Source of the DNA: a virus
DNA: 37,140 bases
IMG/VR virus record: IMGVR_UViG_3300022188_000004
Coordinates: 1 to 37,140 of that record
Strand: one strand, 5' to 3'
Shown: positions 17,427-25,058 of the stretch, piece after piece
Layout: each line of letters opens with the position of its first letter
Numbering within the stretch: position 1 is the first letter of the stretch
Position numbers and translations under genes: made by a program
Notes under the pieces: generated by a model
Told to the model about the DNA's origin: nothing
Seen by the model: the letters and a program-made list of their open reading frames with translations, nothing else
The model's database searches: none

Positions 17427-17990
17427 TTATCCCTCCTCTAGGCTTAAATCTGTCAACTGCACATCCGTAAAAGCTGTTTTCCACTTGCCCCTTCTTGATT
17501 GAAACAAATGGTGTCGGCCATGCTTACCTAAGTAGACTAGCTTTATCGCTCCTAAAAAATCAGCCTCATCATCTCCTCCATTCCATATTCTTGCTTTGTA
17601 AATTTTGCCTACTGACAATTGCTCTGGGTTAAGAGTTTTATCTTTTTTCTTTTTCGGTGTTGCGGGTTCAATTAAGCCCATTTTTCTAAGGCGATGTTTT
17701 AGCGATTGTACAGGTCTTCCTAAAGCACGTGCAATTGTACTAAGCCTAGCACCCTCATGATACATTCTGTAAGCCATCTCGTCTTCTTGAGGCTCCCAAG
17801 GTTTTCTAATCATGCGCACCTCTACTCCATGGGAGCGGAGAATCCTACGTGCAGCCTCTTCTGAAACACCAAACCGCTGGCAAATCTGGCATATTGTGCA
17901 GTTTTTGTCGCTTATATATGCCTGCACTAGAGCCTCTTGAGTCTCTTTAGGTATTCGTTTTCCCCGCTTGATAGTCCTTACCCCTGCCAT
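17427..17990 (-). CDS. Two-HTH DNA-binding protein
   Basis: This 187-residue protein has two predicted DNA-binding parts. The first (about residues 15-55, ICQICQRFGVSEEAARRIL) is a recombinase-type HTH. The second (about 64-107) is Myb/SANT-like (PWEPQEDEMAYRMYHEGARL followed by STIARALGRPVQSLKHRL). A basic linker (TPKKKKDKT) leads to a C-terminal beta-rich domain (about 120-185). It resembles the 255-residue Myb-like protein upstream and could be a regulator or a replication accessory. Function unknown. Confidence 0.75.
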   Translation of the reverse strand: MAGVRTIKRGKRIPKETQEALVQAYISDKNCTICQICQRFGVSEEAARRILRSHGVEVRMIRKPWEPQEDEMAYRMYHEGARLSTIARALGRPVQSLKHRLRKMGLIEPATPKKKKDKTLNPEQLSVGKIYKARIWNGGDDEADFLGAIKLVYLGKHGRHHLFQSRRGKWKTAFTDVQLTDLSLEEG

Positions 17991-18020
17991 ATTGCTATCC
18001 CCCTTTGCAATGCATTGTTG

Positions 18021-18524
18021 TTATCTTTTTATCCCTTTAGAAAGCCTGTACTCTTTGTTTCTCTTTGCCTCTAGCCTTACGGTATCCTCAAACCTAGCAG
18101 CATTAATAGGCAGTAAAGACGCTTTAATATCCTCATACTTCTTTTTGACCTTATTTACCCAATGCGGGCATTCCTCATACAATACTGCTAGTTTGGCAAG
18201 CCATAAGGCTATATCTTCTGTGGCTAAATAATGCCTATCCCGATGTAACATAACTACAGGGAAAAAGTTTTCATACGTGTTTATTACAGCCTGTTCATAG
18301 CATTGAAAGATGTTTAACTTGCGTCTGTTCTTAGCCTCAACGCAGTAGGGAAACTTGGAATAGCTATGGTCGCTTGCCCAAAGGTCGCAACCGGGAGCAG
18401 ATTTTCCCCTAAGATTAAGCGATGTGGCGGGAATATTTAGCCCCCTTGCTATAGCGTCCCTACACCAAAACTCAAACTGCCTACCCTTATTTCTAGTACT
18501 TCTAGTGCTCTTTCGTTTACCCAT
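18021..18524 (-). CDS. PD-(D/E)XK nuclease, Holliday-junction-resolvase-like
   Basis: The start is the ATG at 18,524 (MGKRKSTR), because it overlaps the stop of the upstream 3D-domain gene as TAATG; a longer frame reaches back to 18,632. The 167-residue product has a basic N terminus, Glu18 in a GRQFEFW motif, GCDLW with Asp47 and VEAKN with Glu63 and Lys65. The order E ... GxD ... ExK is that of PD-(D/E)XK nucleases, including Hjc-type resolvases. It could resolve recombination intermediates made by the ERF/Cas4-like pair upstream. Confidence 0.72.
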   Translation of the reverse strand: MGKRKSTRSTRNKGRQFEFWCRDAIARGLNIPATSLNLRGKSAPGCDLWASDHSYSKFPYCVEAKNRRKLNIFQCYEQAVINTYENFFPVVMLHRDRHYLATEDIALWLAKLAVLYEECPHWVNKVKKKYEDIKASLLPINAARFEDTVRLEAKRNKEYRLSKGIKR

Positions 18525-19060
18525 TATTTCACCGCCTTTGCTAGTCTTAGGCTGCTTATATCCTGCTTCGGAATAACTACTATTACTTTCCGCCTCCCAA
18601 ATCTTAAAGCCTCTTTTTGTGTCTTCACGCAAATATCTATCCGCTTGCCCTTTATAGCACCCCCCCTGTCATCAACCCGTCTCCAACCTATGTCCTGTAT
18701 ATACAACCATGTTCCAAAGGGCAGGCTAGGGTCGGCTGCTACTGTTACGTCTGGCGTTGTTGGTTTACCGGATGCTGTTATCCTAGGGTCACCTGAATAA
18801 CATATTCCTTCTTTGGCGTTAGGGTCTAATGGGGCATAAGCAGTGGCTTCATATACTTCTATTGTAAACTCTCTTCCTATAAGTTGTTTAACTTCTTTCT
18901 CTAGCTCGGATATTGTCTTGCTGGCTGTCATCAACAAACATAAGGTTGTTTTGTGTTGTTCTAAAAGCCTATCGTATTTCATGCCCATGTCGTATAGCTG
19001 ATATGCAAAAAACACTACGTAAGCTACAGAAAATACAACTAAGGCTACCTTCTTTTTCAA
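18524..19060 (-). CDS. Membrane-anchored 3D-domain cell-wall protein
   Basis: The start is TTG at 19,060 after GGGAGGTG. The 178-residue product has an N-terminal membrane anchor (about residues 4-20), a short coiled coil (29-62) and a 3D domain (about 66-162), named for three conserved aspartates. The motifs are TAYAP, VAADPSLPFGTWLYI (Asp110), VDDRGGAIKGKRIDIC (Asp130/131, Asp142) and FGRRKV. The domain is a double-psi beta-barrel found in lytic transglycosylase-like wall enzymes (MltA/RlpA relatives). It sits with leftward DNA-metabolism genes, far from the rightward lysis cluster. Confidence 0.82.
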   Translation of the reverse strand: MKKKVALVVFSVAYVVFFAYQLYDMGMKYDRLLEQHKTTLCLLMTASKTISELEKEVKQLIGREFTIEVYEATAYAPLDPNAKEGICYSGDPRITASGKPTTPDVTVAADPSLPFGTWLYIQDIGWRRVDDRGGAIKGKRIDICVKTQKEALRFGRRKVIVVIPKQDISSLRLAKAVK

Positions 19061-19063
19061 TGC

Positions 19064-19831
19064 TTACACCTCCCATATTCTGTTGTTAGGTGGGACAATC
19101 CCACCTTCCTGCAATTGTTTGGGGTTAACTCTATTCCACGCCTCATAATCTGTTAGTGATAAGTGGTACTTCTTCCCTTTGCGTCTGAATACATTTAACG
19201 GTGTCTTACCTTTAGTCCTATATTCAAAGATAAACCTTTTGGGGGCAACGGTTGTTTTCGTATCATCGTCATCTATAACGTATTCTATATTTATTTCATA
19301 TTCCTTGCCGGGCTTAAAGAATCCTTTAAAAGAAGGGACAACCATGCATGCTTGTCTAGAAGGCTCTATGTCATTGTGCAAAATTTCCATAGCCATTTTC
19401 TTGTACTTTATCTCCAGCATTGTTTTATCAGGGAAGGTATCAAACAGAATGTCCATAAGAGCCCCAGCATTGATAAGCTCCTTTAGGGTTGCCTCTTCCT
19501 CCGGTGTCCATGAGGTTGGGGGTTTTTCTCCCTCTTCCTTCATTGTCTTTAAAAGACGCTCAATCGTAGATATTTTCCTGTTAAACATCATGCGTTGGAT
19601 TGTCGCAAGTGGGACTCCGTAATGATATAAATACCAAACTTGTCTTTTGTCATCTATGCTCCACGATGACGTTTGTCTTTCCCTTCTTTCTCTTGACAGC
19701 AACCACCTTTTCTTGCTTTCAACAGAATTATAAGTTCTCCCCATTATCGCTGCTATTTCCTTAAGCCCCTTCCCCTCTTTAACTAGGCGGAGGAGTTCAT
19801 TCTCATCTTCTTGTGTCCACCCTGCAGCCAT
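19064..19831 (-). CDS. Myb/SANT-like repeat DNA-binding protein
   Basis: This 255-residue protein contains two clear Myb/SANT-like segments (about residues 5-45, WTQEDENELLRLVKEGKGLK; about 108-150, WTPEEEATLKELINAGA) with a weaker third between them (WSIDDKRQVWYLYHYGV, about 58-95). The last 90 residues form a beta-rich domain with an acidic YVIDDDDTK stretch. It probably binds DNA as a regulator or packaging aid. No known phage homologue with defined role comes to mind. An AGGAGGG site precedes the ATG. Confidence 0.72.
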   Translation of the reverse strand: MAAGWTQEDENELLRLVKEGKGLKEIAAIMGRTYNSVESKKRWLLSRERRERQTSSWSIDDKRQVWYLYHYGVPLATIQRMMFNRKISTIERLLKTMKEEGEKPPTSWTPEEEATLKELINAGALMDILFDTFPDKTMLEIKYKKMAMEILHNDIEPSRQACMVVPSFKGFFKPGKEYEINIEYVIDDDDTKTTVAPKRFIFEYRTKGKTPLNVFRRKGKKYHLSLTDYEAWNRVNPKQLQEGGIVPPNNRIWEV

Positions 19832-20017
19832 TTATAAACCCTCCTCATCGAAAAGTTTATTTTGGTGTTCATTTTCAAACATCATATCAATTAAAGGTGT
19901 CGTCTTTCTGGGGCGATAAAGGAAACATTTACCATCTTTCACGTTCAAAACTCCCTCTATGCATTTGTCCTCTTCTGGGTCATACCGCTCACAGTCTGCA
20001 CATCTCCAGCTTAGCAT
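19832..20017 (-). CDS. Small cysteine-rich protein, probable zinc binder
   Basis: This 61-residue protein has CADC at residues 6-9, then two more cysteines (near 19 and 31), enough for one zinc site. The C-terminal half is acidic. GGGGTGATG precedes the ATG. It lies between SSB-like and Myb-like genes and may be a protein-protein adaptor. Function unknown. Confidence 0.65.
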   Translation of the reverse strand: MLSWRCADCERYDPEEDKCIEGVLNVKDGKCFLYRPRKTTPLIDMMFENEHQNKLFDEEGL

Positions 20018-20030
20018 TGCTACATCACCC

Positions 20031-20354
20031 CTAAAATGGAATATCTACCTCGTCTTCGCCCTGCACAATCTTACCCCTACGTGTCACCTTCAATTTGTCA
20101 ACTGTGAATGTATATTCCCAATTGCCTGTCATGTTGTTCTTTTTTCTGCCCATCTTGCAGATGGCTTTTATTTGGTCTCCTTCCTTCAACTCTTCCTCTG
20201 GGTCAAACCATGTGATACCTAAGTATAATCCCTTAATGTCCAAGTCTTTAACCCATAACCCATATCCAAGATGGTTCCTCCCATGTTTGTCTTGGAATTC
20301 AAATACCCTCGGTTCGCTTGCTATTTCTCCCCATAATGTTAATGTTGCCATCAT
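20031..20354 (-). CDS. ssb: Single-stranded DNA-binding protein, OB fold
   Basis: This 107-residue protein looks like a compact SSB: an OB-fold strand pattern (TLWGEIASEPRVFEF, then LGYGLWVKD) and an acidic C-terminal tip ending DEVDIPF, the hydrophobic tail used by SSB proteins to recruit replication partners. It lies in the replication block downstream of the initiator. AAAGGAGGAATGC precedes two adjacent ATG codons, so the first residue is uncertain by one. Confidence 0.78.
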   Translation of the reverse strand: MMATLTLWGEIASEPRVFEFQDKHGRNHLGYGLWVKDLDIKGLYLGITWFDPEEELKEGDQIKAICKMGRKKNNMTGNWEYTFTVDKLKVTRRGKIVQGEDEVDIPF

Positions 20355-20365
20355 GCATTCCTCCT

Positions 20366-20722
20366 TTATTTTCGTCTGTTATACTTCCAAACTGAACACC
20401 GCATCCAACTAACTTCGACTACTCCCTGATTGTCCTTTGTCAAGGCTGCAATCCAGCCATCATAAGGACAATTCCACACATGCTTGCAATCCGGCTTAGG
20501 GCAATCTTCCTGTTTCTTTGCTCGGAGTACATCTATTGTAGATAGCTCATCATAATAGTACTCATCATATGGTATTTTCTCCCGTAAATATTCCAGTTTT
20601 TCTTGCTCTCTCTTCTGCTTCAATTCCTGCCACGAAGAGCAGCCGGTATATTTCTGTGCCCATTCGTCGGCAATTTTAGCAATCTCTGACAAACTCTTAA
20701 ACTCGTGTTCATGCAAGCTCAT
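20366..20722 (-). CDS. Zinc-domain protein resembling helicase-loader N terminus
   Basis: The 118-residue product has a helical N-terminal half and a C-terminal cysteine cluster: CPKPDC, then C, a GWIAAL segment and a final WMRCSVWKY. The order resembles the N-terminal zinc domain of DnaI-type helicase loaders (C...C...GY.P.L...Y..C), which contacts the replicative helicase, but the ATPase domain that normally follows is absent. It lies right after the replication initiator, where a loader gene is expected, overlapping its end. The start may be ATG 20,722 or TTG 20,716. The link to DnaI is an inference. Confidence 0.55.
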   Translation of the reverse strand: MSLHEHEFKSLSEIAKIADEWAQKYTGCSSWQELKQKREQEKLEYLREKIPYDEYYYDELSTIDVLRAKKQEDCPKPDCKHVWNCPYDGWIAALTKDNQGVVEVSWMRCSVWKYNRRK

Positions 20723-21542
20723 CACCTCTATTCAAGCTATCCCTTATTCTTTGCAATATCCTTGACGGCTTCTTGTTAACGCTTGGCTCCGGCTTTTTAT
20801 TGCGGTCGCTTTCTACCACTTTTGGCTTATCATTGTAATTGCCCTCTAGCACCTTAAGGAAATTGTTGGGACGCAGGAACCAATCGAAAGTAATTACCCA
20901 ACCTCGGGGATTTTGTCCTTTTAAGAAGGATGATTGTTTTACGTTGTCGATTGCCTCAAGCACCGAACTTGCTCCATACTCTTTCAACCTAGCCCGCAAC
21001 AATTTATATCGATTGGTATTAGGCTTAATGGCTTTTATTTGAGTTAATCCTAAAGAATTCCAAGCGTCAATTATGCGTCGCACTTCAGTGCGACATACAT
21101 CTTCTTTAGAAGATGTCTTATTATTAGAGTTGTTATTATTAGAACTGTTATTATTTATACTGTTATTATTAGTGTGGTCAAATTCCATATATGCATTTTG
21201 CGTATATGCATTTTGCATATATGCAATTTGACTACATGGTTCGATGATGTAAGTGTTGTTGTTTATTTTGCCTGCGTCTCTGTTTTCTTTGACCGTGATA
21301 TATCCTTGTTCTATTAGCTGTTGTCGATACTTGTAAAATCGCTTTTTTGAGATGTTAAGGTGGTCGCATATTAAGTCTACTGAGGGGAAACAGGTATTAC
21401 CGGAGCCGGCATAGCTACATAGATATGCGTACAACCCTTTGGCCTCTATGTCAAGGTTCTGGTCTTTCATGACTAGCTTAGCCACTACTCCATAACCCTC
21501 TTTGAATATGCCTTGCAATTCCAGCTTATTCTCTTGCGACAT
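20709..21542 (-). CDS. Replication initiator (HTH plus DnaD-like)
   Basis: The start is ATG 21,542 (MSQENK) after AAGGGTGATAG; a GTG three codons upstream is the alternative. The 277-residue product has a winged helix-turn-helix at about residues 20-95 (GLYAYLCSYAG, then PSVDLICDHLNISKKRFYKY), an Asn/Ser-rich flexible linker (about 127-152) and a C-terminal DnaD-like helical domain (about 155-245) ending in a RGWVITFDWFLRPNNFLKVL motif. It should bind the phage origin and bring in the host helicase. The linker DNA is itself AT-rich and repeat-rich, which fits an origin inside the gene. Confidence 0.82.
   Translation of the reverse strand: MSQENKLELQGIFKEGYGVVAKLVMKDQNLDIEAKGLYAYLCSYAGSGNTCFPSVDLICDHLNISKKRFYKYRQQLIEQGYITVKENRDAGKINNNTYIIEPCSQIAYMQNAYTQNAYMEFDHTNNNSINNNSSNNNNSNNKTSSKEDVCRTEVRRIIDAWNSLGLTQIKAIKPNTNRYKLLRARLKEYGASSVLEAIDNVKQSSFLKGQNPRGWVITFDWFLRPNNFLKVLEGNYNDKPKVVESDRNKKPEPSVNKKPSRILQRIRDSLNRGDELA
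21077..21230. other. Candidate replication origin inside initiator gene
   Basis: Within 155 bases lie a perfect 8-base stem GTCGCACT/AGTGCGAC (21,077-21,094), a second perfect 8-base stem ACATCTTC/GAAGATGT (21,097-21,116), an AT-rich TTATTATTAG-like tract (21,119-21,180) and three contiguous 15-base iterons CATATATGCATTTTG, CGTATATGCATTTTG, CATATATGCAATTTG (21,186-21,230). Iterons beside an AT-rich tract within an initiator gene are the arrangement of the lambda-type origin in gene O. Confidence 0.6.
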
Positions 21543-21699
21543 CTCTATCACCCTTCTTGCGTATCCTTATTGCTTGCCCTATTGTCATGTATCGCCTAAG
21601 TTCGGGATATTTCGCCGCAAAATTACCATCACACAATCTTTCTAGCCTAACTAAATCCTTCTCTAATTGCGAGAGCTTAGAGTGTTCACTTGGAACCAT
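21526..21699 (-). CDS. Small charged hypothetical protein
   Basis: This 57-residue, strongly charged helical protein (MVPSEHSKLSQLEKDL...) starts at ATG 21,699 after GAGGAGTGATATAT; GTG 21,708 is an alternative. It ends KKGDRDVARE, overlapping the initiator start by 17 bases, so the two are translationally linked. No family recognised. Confidence 0.6.
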   Translation of the reverse strand: MVPSEHSKLSQLEKDLVRLERLCDGNFAAKYPELRRYMTIGQAIRIRKKGDRDVARE

Positions 21700-21704
21700 A
21701 TATA

Positions 21705-21764
21705 TCACTCCTCAGATTCACCTAAAATTAGCCACGCTGACATGCCAACTTTTGTTTTAGGCAT
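21705..21764 (-). CDS. Possible 19-codon leader peptide
   Basis: The 127-base gap between ERF and the small charged gene has an ATG at 21,764 after GTTGAGGATATATAATTC, encoding MPKTKVGMSAWLILGESEE and ending just before the next start. Too short to be sure; it may be a translated leader or chance. Confidence 0.25.
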   Translation of the reverse strand: MPKTKVGMSAWLILGESEE

Positions 21765-21826
21765 GAATTATATATCCTCAACAAACTTCAACATGCCAGC
21801 GGGCTTCTATTGTGGCTATGTATACA

Positions 21827-22729
21827 TCAAAATGGTGCTCGCATGTCCTCTTCCGGAATTTCTGCTACAACCTCCGCCTCTGCTTCCTCTTCAACCATAA
21901 GCAGTTTACGCCTACGCTCAAGGTCTTCTTTTAAGGCTTGTATATCTTCAGCCGTCCACTCTTCTTTAGGCTTGTCCCCAACTATTTTCTTAATGGCATT
22001 TATAGCATGTGGCTTAACGTTGTCACATACTGCTAAGTAGCTGTTCCAAATTTCAGCTAATTCTGAACTTTTTTGCGACTTTGGTTTATTTTTTAAGACA
22101 TGTATTTGTGGCGATGGTTTCTTGTTATTTGTGAACCTTTCTGGAAAAGTGGTTTCGCCTAGGCCATCTGTATCCTCATCGGAGGCAATGCCGAAAGCCA
22201 GTGAAAGGGTGTAGCGTTTTGCATAAGTAAGAGCAGCACCCCATTCTTGGATAGGTAGCATGTTGCCGGAGTATCTGATGGGAGCCCTGAAGGATACCTT
22301 TTCCGTGTGCCCACATTCGTGGGACACGTTGCAGGTAACTATAACTGCATCATCATCATAGTCTGTTGTAAAGTAAAATGTAAAACCGTACTTTCGCAGA
22401 TAAGGCTTGATGGTCTCAATAATTTTGTCTAAGGTGGAGTATCGGTATCTAATAGAACCGTCTCTGTTCTTGATGGCTTTGTTTTTCTCCACTGTTGGGA
22501 GTTCGGCTTGTAAAAGAGAAAGGCTTTTGAAAAATTGCTCCCTTGCCCACTCCTCCTTTAACTGTTTCCGCATGTCAAGCAAGCCTTGGACAGTATCAAG
22601 CCCACCGCCATTTTGGATAGCAAGTTGAAGAAGTTGCGTCACATCTTGTTGTATGGGCTTAACCTGCAAGCTCTTGGGTTTGTCTTCCACTATTTGTACT
22701 TCCATTGTTTCATCTTTCTTTTTGCTCAT
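21827..22729 (-). CDS. erf: ERF-family single-strand annealing recombinase
   Basis: This 300-residue protein carries the ERF core (about residues 60-200): FKSLSLLQAELPTVEKNKAI, a YRYSTLDKIIETIKPYLRKYG segment, a beta hairpin GFTFYF and the signature GAALTYAKRYTLSLAFGI followed by SDEDTDG. ERF proteins anneal complementary single strands during phage recombination. The N terminus is lysine-rich, and the C-terminal 90 residues are charged with a coiled segment. It begins as an ATGA overlap with the Cas4-like nuclease, its probable exonuclease partner. Confidence 0.9.
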   Translation of the reverse strand: MSKKKDETMEVQIVEDKPKSLQVKPIQQDVTQLLQLAIQNGGGLDTVQGLLDMRKQLKEEWAREQFFKSLSLLQAELPTVEKNKAIKNRDGSIRYRYSTLDKIIETIKPYLRKYGFTFYFTTDYDDDAVIVTCNVSHECGHTEKVSFRAPIRYSGNMLPIQEWGAALTYAKRYTLSLAFGIASDEDTDGLGETTFPERFTNNKKPSPQIHVLKNKPKSQKSSELAEIWNSYLAVCDNVKPHAINAIKKIVGDKPKEEWTAEDIQALKEDLERRRKLLMVEEEAEAEVVAEIPEEDMRAPF

Positions 22730-23403
22730 TGCTCTACCCCCTCACATAACCCTAGTTTCTTAAAGTAGCAATACCCGCAGCACCATTTAGGGACCTCTGA
22801 CGTGACCCCTAAATGCTCAATTGGGTAAGCCTGTGCAGGCGGGATAACCTTTGTTGTGACAATCATTTTTGCTTTCTCAATTGTTGCCTCAACTACCTTG
22901 TCGTCCCTTGGGAAAACCTCTATTGTGTAATCTGAGGTGTCTTTGTTAACACCCACTATTCCCGCATACTCAAGACCTAAGGCGTGGGCGTAAAGGTTTG
23001 CCTGCACATAATACTGTAGCTTATTCTCAGCTGTTCCGCCTTTCAGCCAATGTTGATACGCTCTGCTATTCATTGACTTGATATCAACCAATATCGGCTT
23101 GCCATCGAACTCTCCGTCTTTGTTGATTATGCAATCATGGTGTCCTGCGATGATGGCGTCGGTGTCTGGTATGTGTATGATTGAAACCTGCTCAGCCTCT
23201 TGTGAGCCCTCGTTCCAATCTACATTCCACCCGTCCTCTCTCAGCCATTGAACAGCTAACCGTTCAATCGCATTGCCTAGGTCAAATATACGCAACACCC
23301 GCTTGTCAAACTTTTCCTGTATCCCGATGTAACCAAACCAGATGTTTCGGATACAGGGAAAGCCTATTTTACTTGCTCTCAGCTCATTCTCCGCTTCATT
23401 CAT
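22726..23403 (-). CDS. Cas4-like PD-(D/E)XK exonuclease with Fe-S cysteines
   Basis: This 225-residue protein has a PD-(D/E)XK core: GHHD (Asp90), DIK (Asp107, Lys109) and a QANLYAHAL motif helix near 133. One cysteine near the start (Cys17) and a C-terminal set (Cys208/209, Cys212, Cys220) match the iron-sulfur cluster of Cas4/AddB-type nucleases. Paired and coupled with ERF, it should resect DNA ends to make single strands for annealing. It is joined by overlaps with both YopX and ERF genes. Confidence 0.85.
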   Translation of the reverse strand: MNEAENELRASKIGFPCIRNIWFGYIGIQEKFDKRVLRIFDLGNAIERLAVQWLREDGWNVDWNEGSQEAEQVSIIHIPDTDAIIAGHHDCIINKDGEFDGKPILVDIKSMNSRAYQHWLKGGTAENKLQYYVQANLYAHALGLEYAGIVGVNKDTSDYTIEVFPRDDKVVEATIEKAKMIVTTKVIPPAQAYPIEHLGVTSEVPKWCCGYCYFKKLGLCEGVEQ

Positions 23404-23840
23404 TTTTGTCCCTCCTTTTTGCTTGCTTCAAATGTATTGCCTATAACTTCCATTTCGCCTTTAGTTGCCCCATAACATGTAAATAGGTTCATTAAAGGTT
23501 GCCCCCCTATCTTATCTCTAAATTCAAAATATGCTTTATCGTTCCAAGTCACTTCACCTACAATCTTGTAGTTGTAATCATCATGATAGGCTATTTTTAG
23601 AATGTCCCCCTCGTAAATTTCATTTCCATTGTTATCTTTTAGTCCCGTGTATTGGCCAATAGAGTCAGCTTCTACAATAAAAGATTGCCCACTGTATTCC
23701 CAACCGTCTACATGCTCTATTCCATATTCCTCTACAATCTCAAACTCATCTCCCCATGAGTTTTGGGTTTTTATTAAATACCCATATACCCACTTATTGT
23801 GATATCTTGCATAGCCTCTAAATTTTATATCCCTATTCAT
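23400..23840 (-). CDS. YopX family protein
   Basis: This 146-residue protein matches the YopX family: it opens with a RDIKFRGYARYHNKWVYGYL segment, includes DSIGQYTGLKDNNGNEIYEG and DILKIAYHDDYNYKIVGEV, and has a small beta-barrel layout. YopX proteins are common in Firmicutes phages but their function is not known. It overlaps the genes on both sides by four to eight bases and has a GAAAGGAGAGG site. Confidence 0.88.
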   Translation of the reverse strand: MNRDIKFRGYARYHNKWVYGYLIKTQNSWGDEFEIVEEYGIEHVDGWEYSGQSFIVEADSIGQYTGLKDNNGNEIYEGDILKIAYHDDYNYKIVGEVTWNDKAYFEFRDKIGGQPLMNLFTCYGATKGEMEVIGNTFEASKKEGQK

Positions 23841-24255
23841 TTGTCCCCTCTCCTTTCCCCATGCACCACTCCTCAGTTGCCCTCTTGGAGAGCTCTAAAG
23901 ATTCTTTTTGTAGCTTTATTGCCTCACGCATTATTGCCGGCAAGTTGTCGGCTAAATATAGTTCTACGTAAACTTCTGGACTTGTATAGCCCCCCACCGC
24001 AACTAACATTTTTGCCTCCTGCACCTCTTCAGAATTTGCGTCCGGCAAGAAGTCAATTAGGCGGTCTTGTTCCCATGCAGATATGGGAACTAAATTTCTG
24101 TGTGTCAGCAAAAACCATTCTACGTTGTAATGTATCCCCTCTAATAACACTTTTGCTACTAATGGCTTGAACTCTACCCATTCAACCCTTTGTGCCCGTG
24201 CTATACTGTTAATAAACTCTAGCGCAGGCTCTAGTTCGAATAATGCCCTTTTCAT
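23833..24255 (-). CDS. Hypothetical protein
   Basis: I do not recognise this 140-residue protein. It is helical, slightly acidic and has no membrane segment. A region VEFKPLVAKVLLEGIHYNVE suggests a globular fold, and the C-terminal third is charged. AGGGGGGCGAT precedes the ATG; the stop overlaps the YopX start by eight bases. Confidence 0.7.
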   Translation of the reverse strand: MKRALFELEPALEFINSIARAQRVEWVEFKPLVAKVLLEGIHYNVEWFLLTHRNLVPISAWEQDRLIDFLPDANSEEVQEAKMLVAVGGYTSPEVYVELYLADNLPAIMREAIKLQKESLELSKRATEEWCMGKGEGTNE

Positions 24256-24313
24256 TATATCGCCCCCCTAACATTATGCATAATGTGGCGGACTGTGAAG
24301 CCCGCCAACATCA

Positions 24314-24742
24314 CTACCCTAAACTTATTCTTACATCGTCATCTTCTGTTTGCAAAGCCAACACGTGCAAGCTTTTTGTCCAAGCCTCCTTAATCAGCTT
24401 GGCCAAATTTTTAGAAGTGACTATTGCATCTAGGTATTGTTTCAGAAGATCAATCCTGCCAGATATTTCGCTTTGAATAGATATTGTTATGAAAATATCA
24501 ACAGTGTAATCACCTACTGCTACCCTAATATTGTTTGGTGGTATCCCAACGGTTTTGGCAAGATGGGCTTCTACTTCTTTCTCTACCCCTACCGCAAACA
24601 TAACCTTTTGGGCTTCATTGCGATAAGGAATAGGGTCTCTTATGGCCGTTTTAATTCTTAAAATGGCATTTCTCTGGTCGTCCACATATACGCTAGTCTT
24701 TGCCCGTGCCCATGGTGCTTGCTTGAAACAATATTCGTCCAT
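24314..24742 (-). CDS. Hypothetical protein
   Basis: I do not recognise this 142-residue protein. Alternating beta patterns around residues 70-90 (NNIRVAVGDYTVDIFITIS) and a helical C terminus suggest an alpha/beta fold. It starts after TTTGGAGGTG and has no signal or membrane segment. Its leader contains the AT-rich direct repeat described at 24,755-24,783. Confidence 0.7.
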   Translation of the reverse strand: MDEYCFKQAPWARAKTSVYVDDQRNAILRIKTAIRDPIPYRNEAQKVMFAVGVEKEVEAHLAKTVGIPPNNIRVAVGDYTVDIFITISIQSEISGRIDLLKQYLDAIVTSKNLAKLIKEAWTKSLHVLALQTEDDDVRISLG

Positions 24743-24754
24743 TTTTTCACCTCC

Positions 24755-24783
24755 AAATATTTTTAATCCCCTAAATATTTTTA
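24755..24783 (-). repeat. AAATATTTTTA direct repeat in gene leader
   Basis: Two copies of AAATATTTTTA (24,755-24,765 and 24,773-24,783) sit directly upstream of the gene at 24,742, one overlapping its ribosome site. On the leftward strand they read AATATTTGG-like, similar to the phased repeats at 27,921-27,948, so a shared binding protein is possible. Confidence 0.45.
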
Positions 24784-24795
24784 CTCTTGACTAAT

Positions 24796-25035
24796 TTATT
24801 CTCTCACCCCCCAAGTGTTTTCGAACTCCCAAAACATCTCCCGCAGGTCTTCCTCCATGTTTTCGACCTGCTGGCTTTTGAAACAGTTGCCATCAAATAC
24901 GCACCCATCAGTGGGACAAGGCCTGCCGTGTCGCTCAGCCTCGCATTCTGTACAGAGGAAGTCCCATGATAGCTGCTCTAAGTAGTCTTCTATGGCATGT
25001 TCTGCTGCCCAAGTTATTTTGACTTTCTTTGACAT
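24796..25035 (-). CDS. Cysteine-rich hypothetical protein
   Basis: This 79-residue acidic protein has five cysteines at about residues 28-51 (CTECEAERHGRPCPTDGC, then C), enough for a zinc site. Between helical flanks rich in Glu and aromatic residues, this looks like a small adaptor. AAGGAGGGATAG precedes the ATG. It lies between the anti-CRISPR gene and unknown genes, so a role against host defence or in host takeover is possible but unproven. Confidence 0.65.
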   Translation of the reverse strand: MSKKVKITWAAEHAIEDYLEQLSWDFLCTECEAERHGRPCPTDGCVFDGNCFKSQQVENMEEDLREMFWEFENTWGVRE

Positions 25036-25058
25036 AACTATCCCTCCTTGACAAAATT

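Noticed and set aside
21077-21230. CRISPR-like array
   Set aside because: The 15-base units are contiguous with no spacers, so they are iterons and not a CRISPR array. I saw no CRISPR repeats elsewhere.
22726-23403. CRISPR Cas4 adaptation gene
   Set aside because: No cas1, cas2 or repeat array is present. Its coupling to ERF points to phage recombination.
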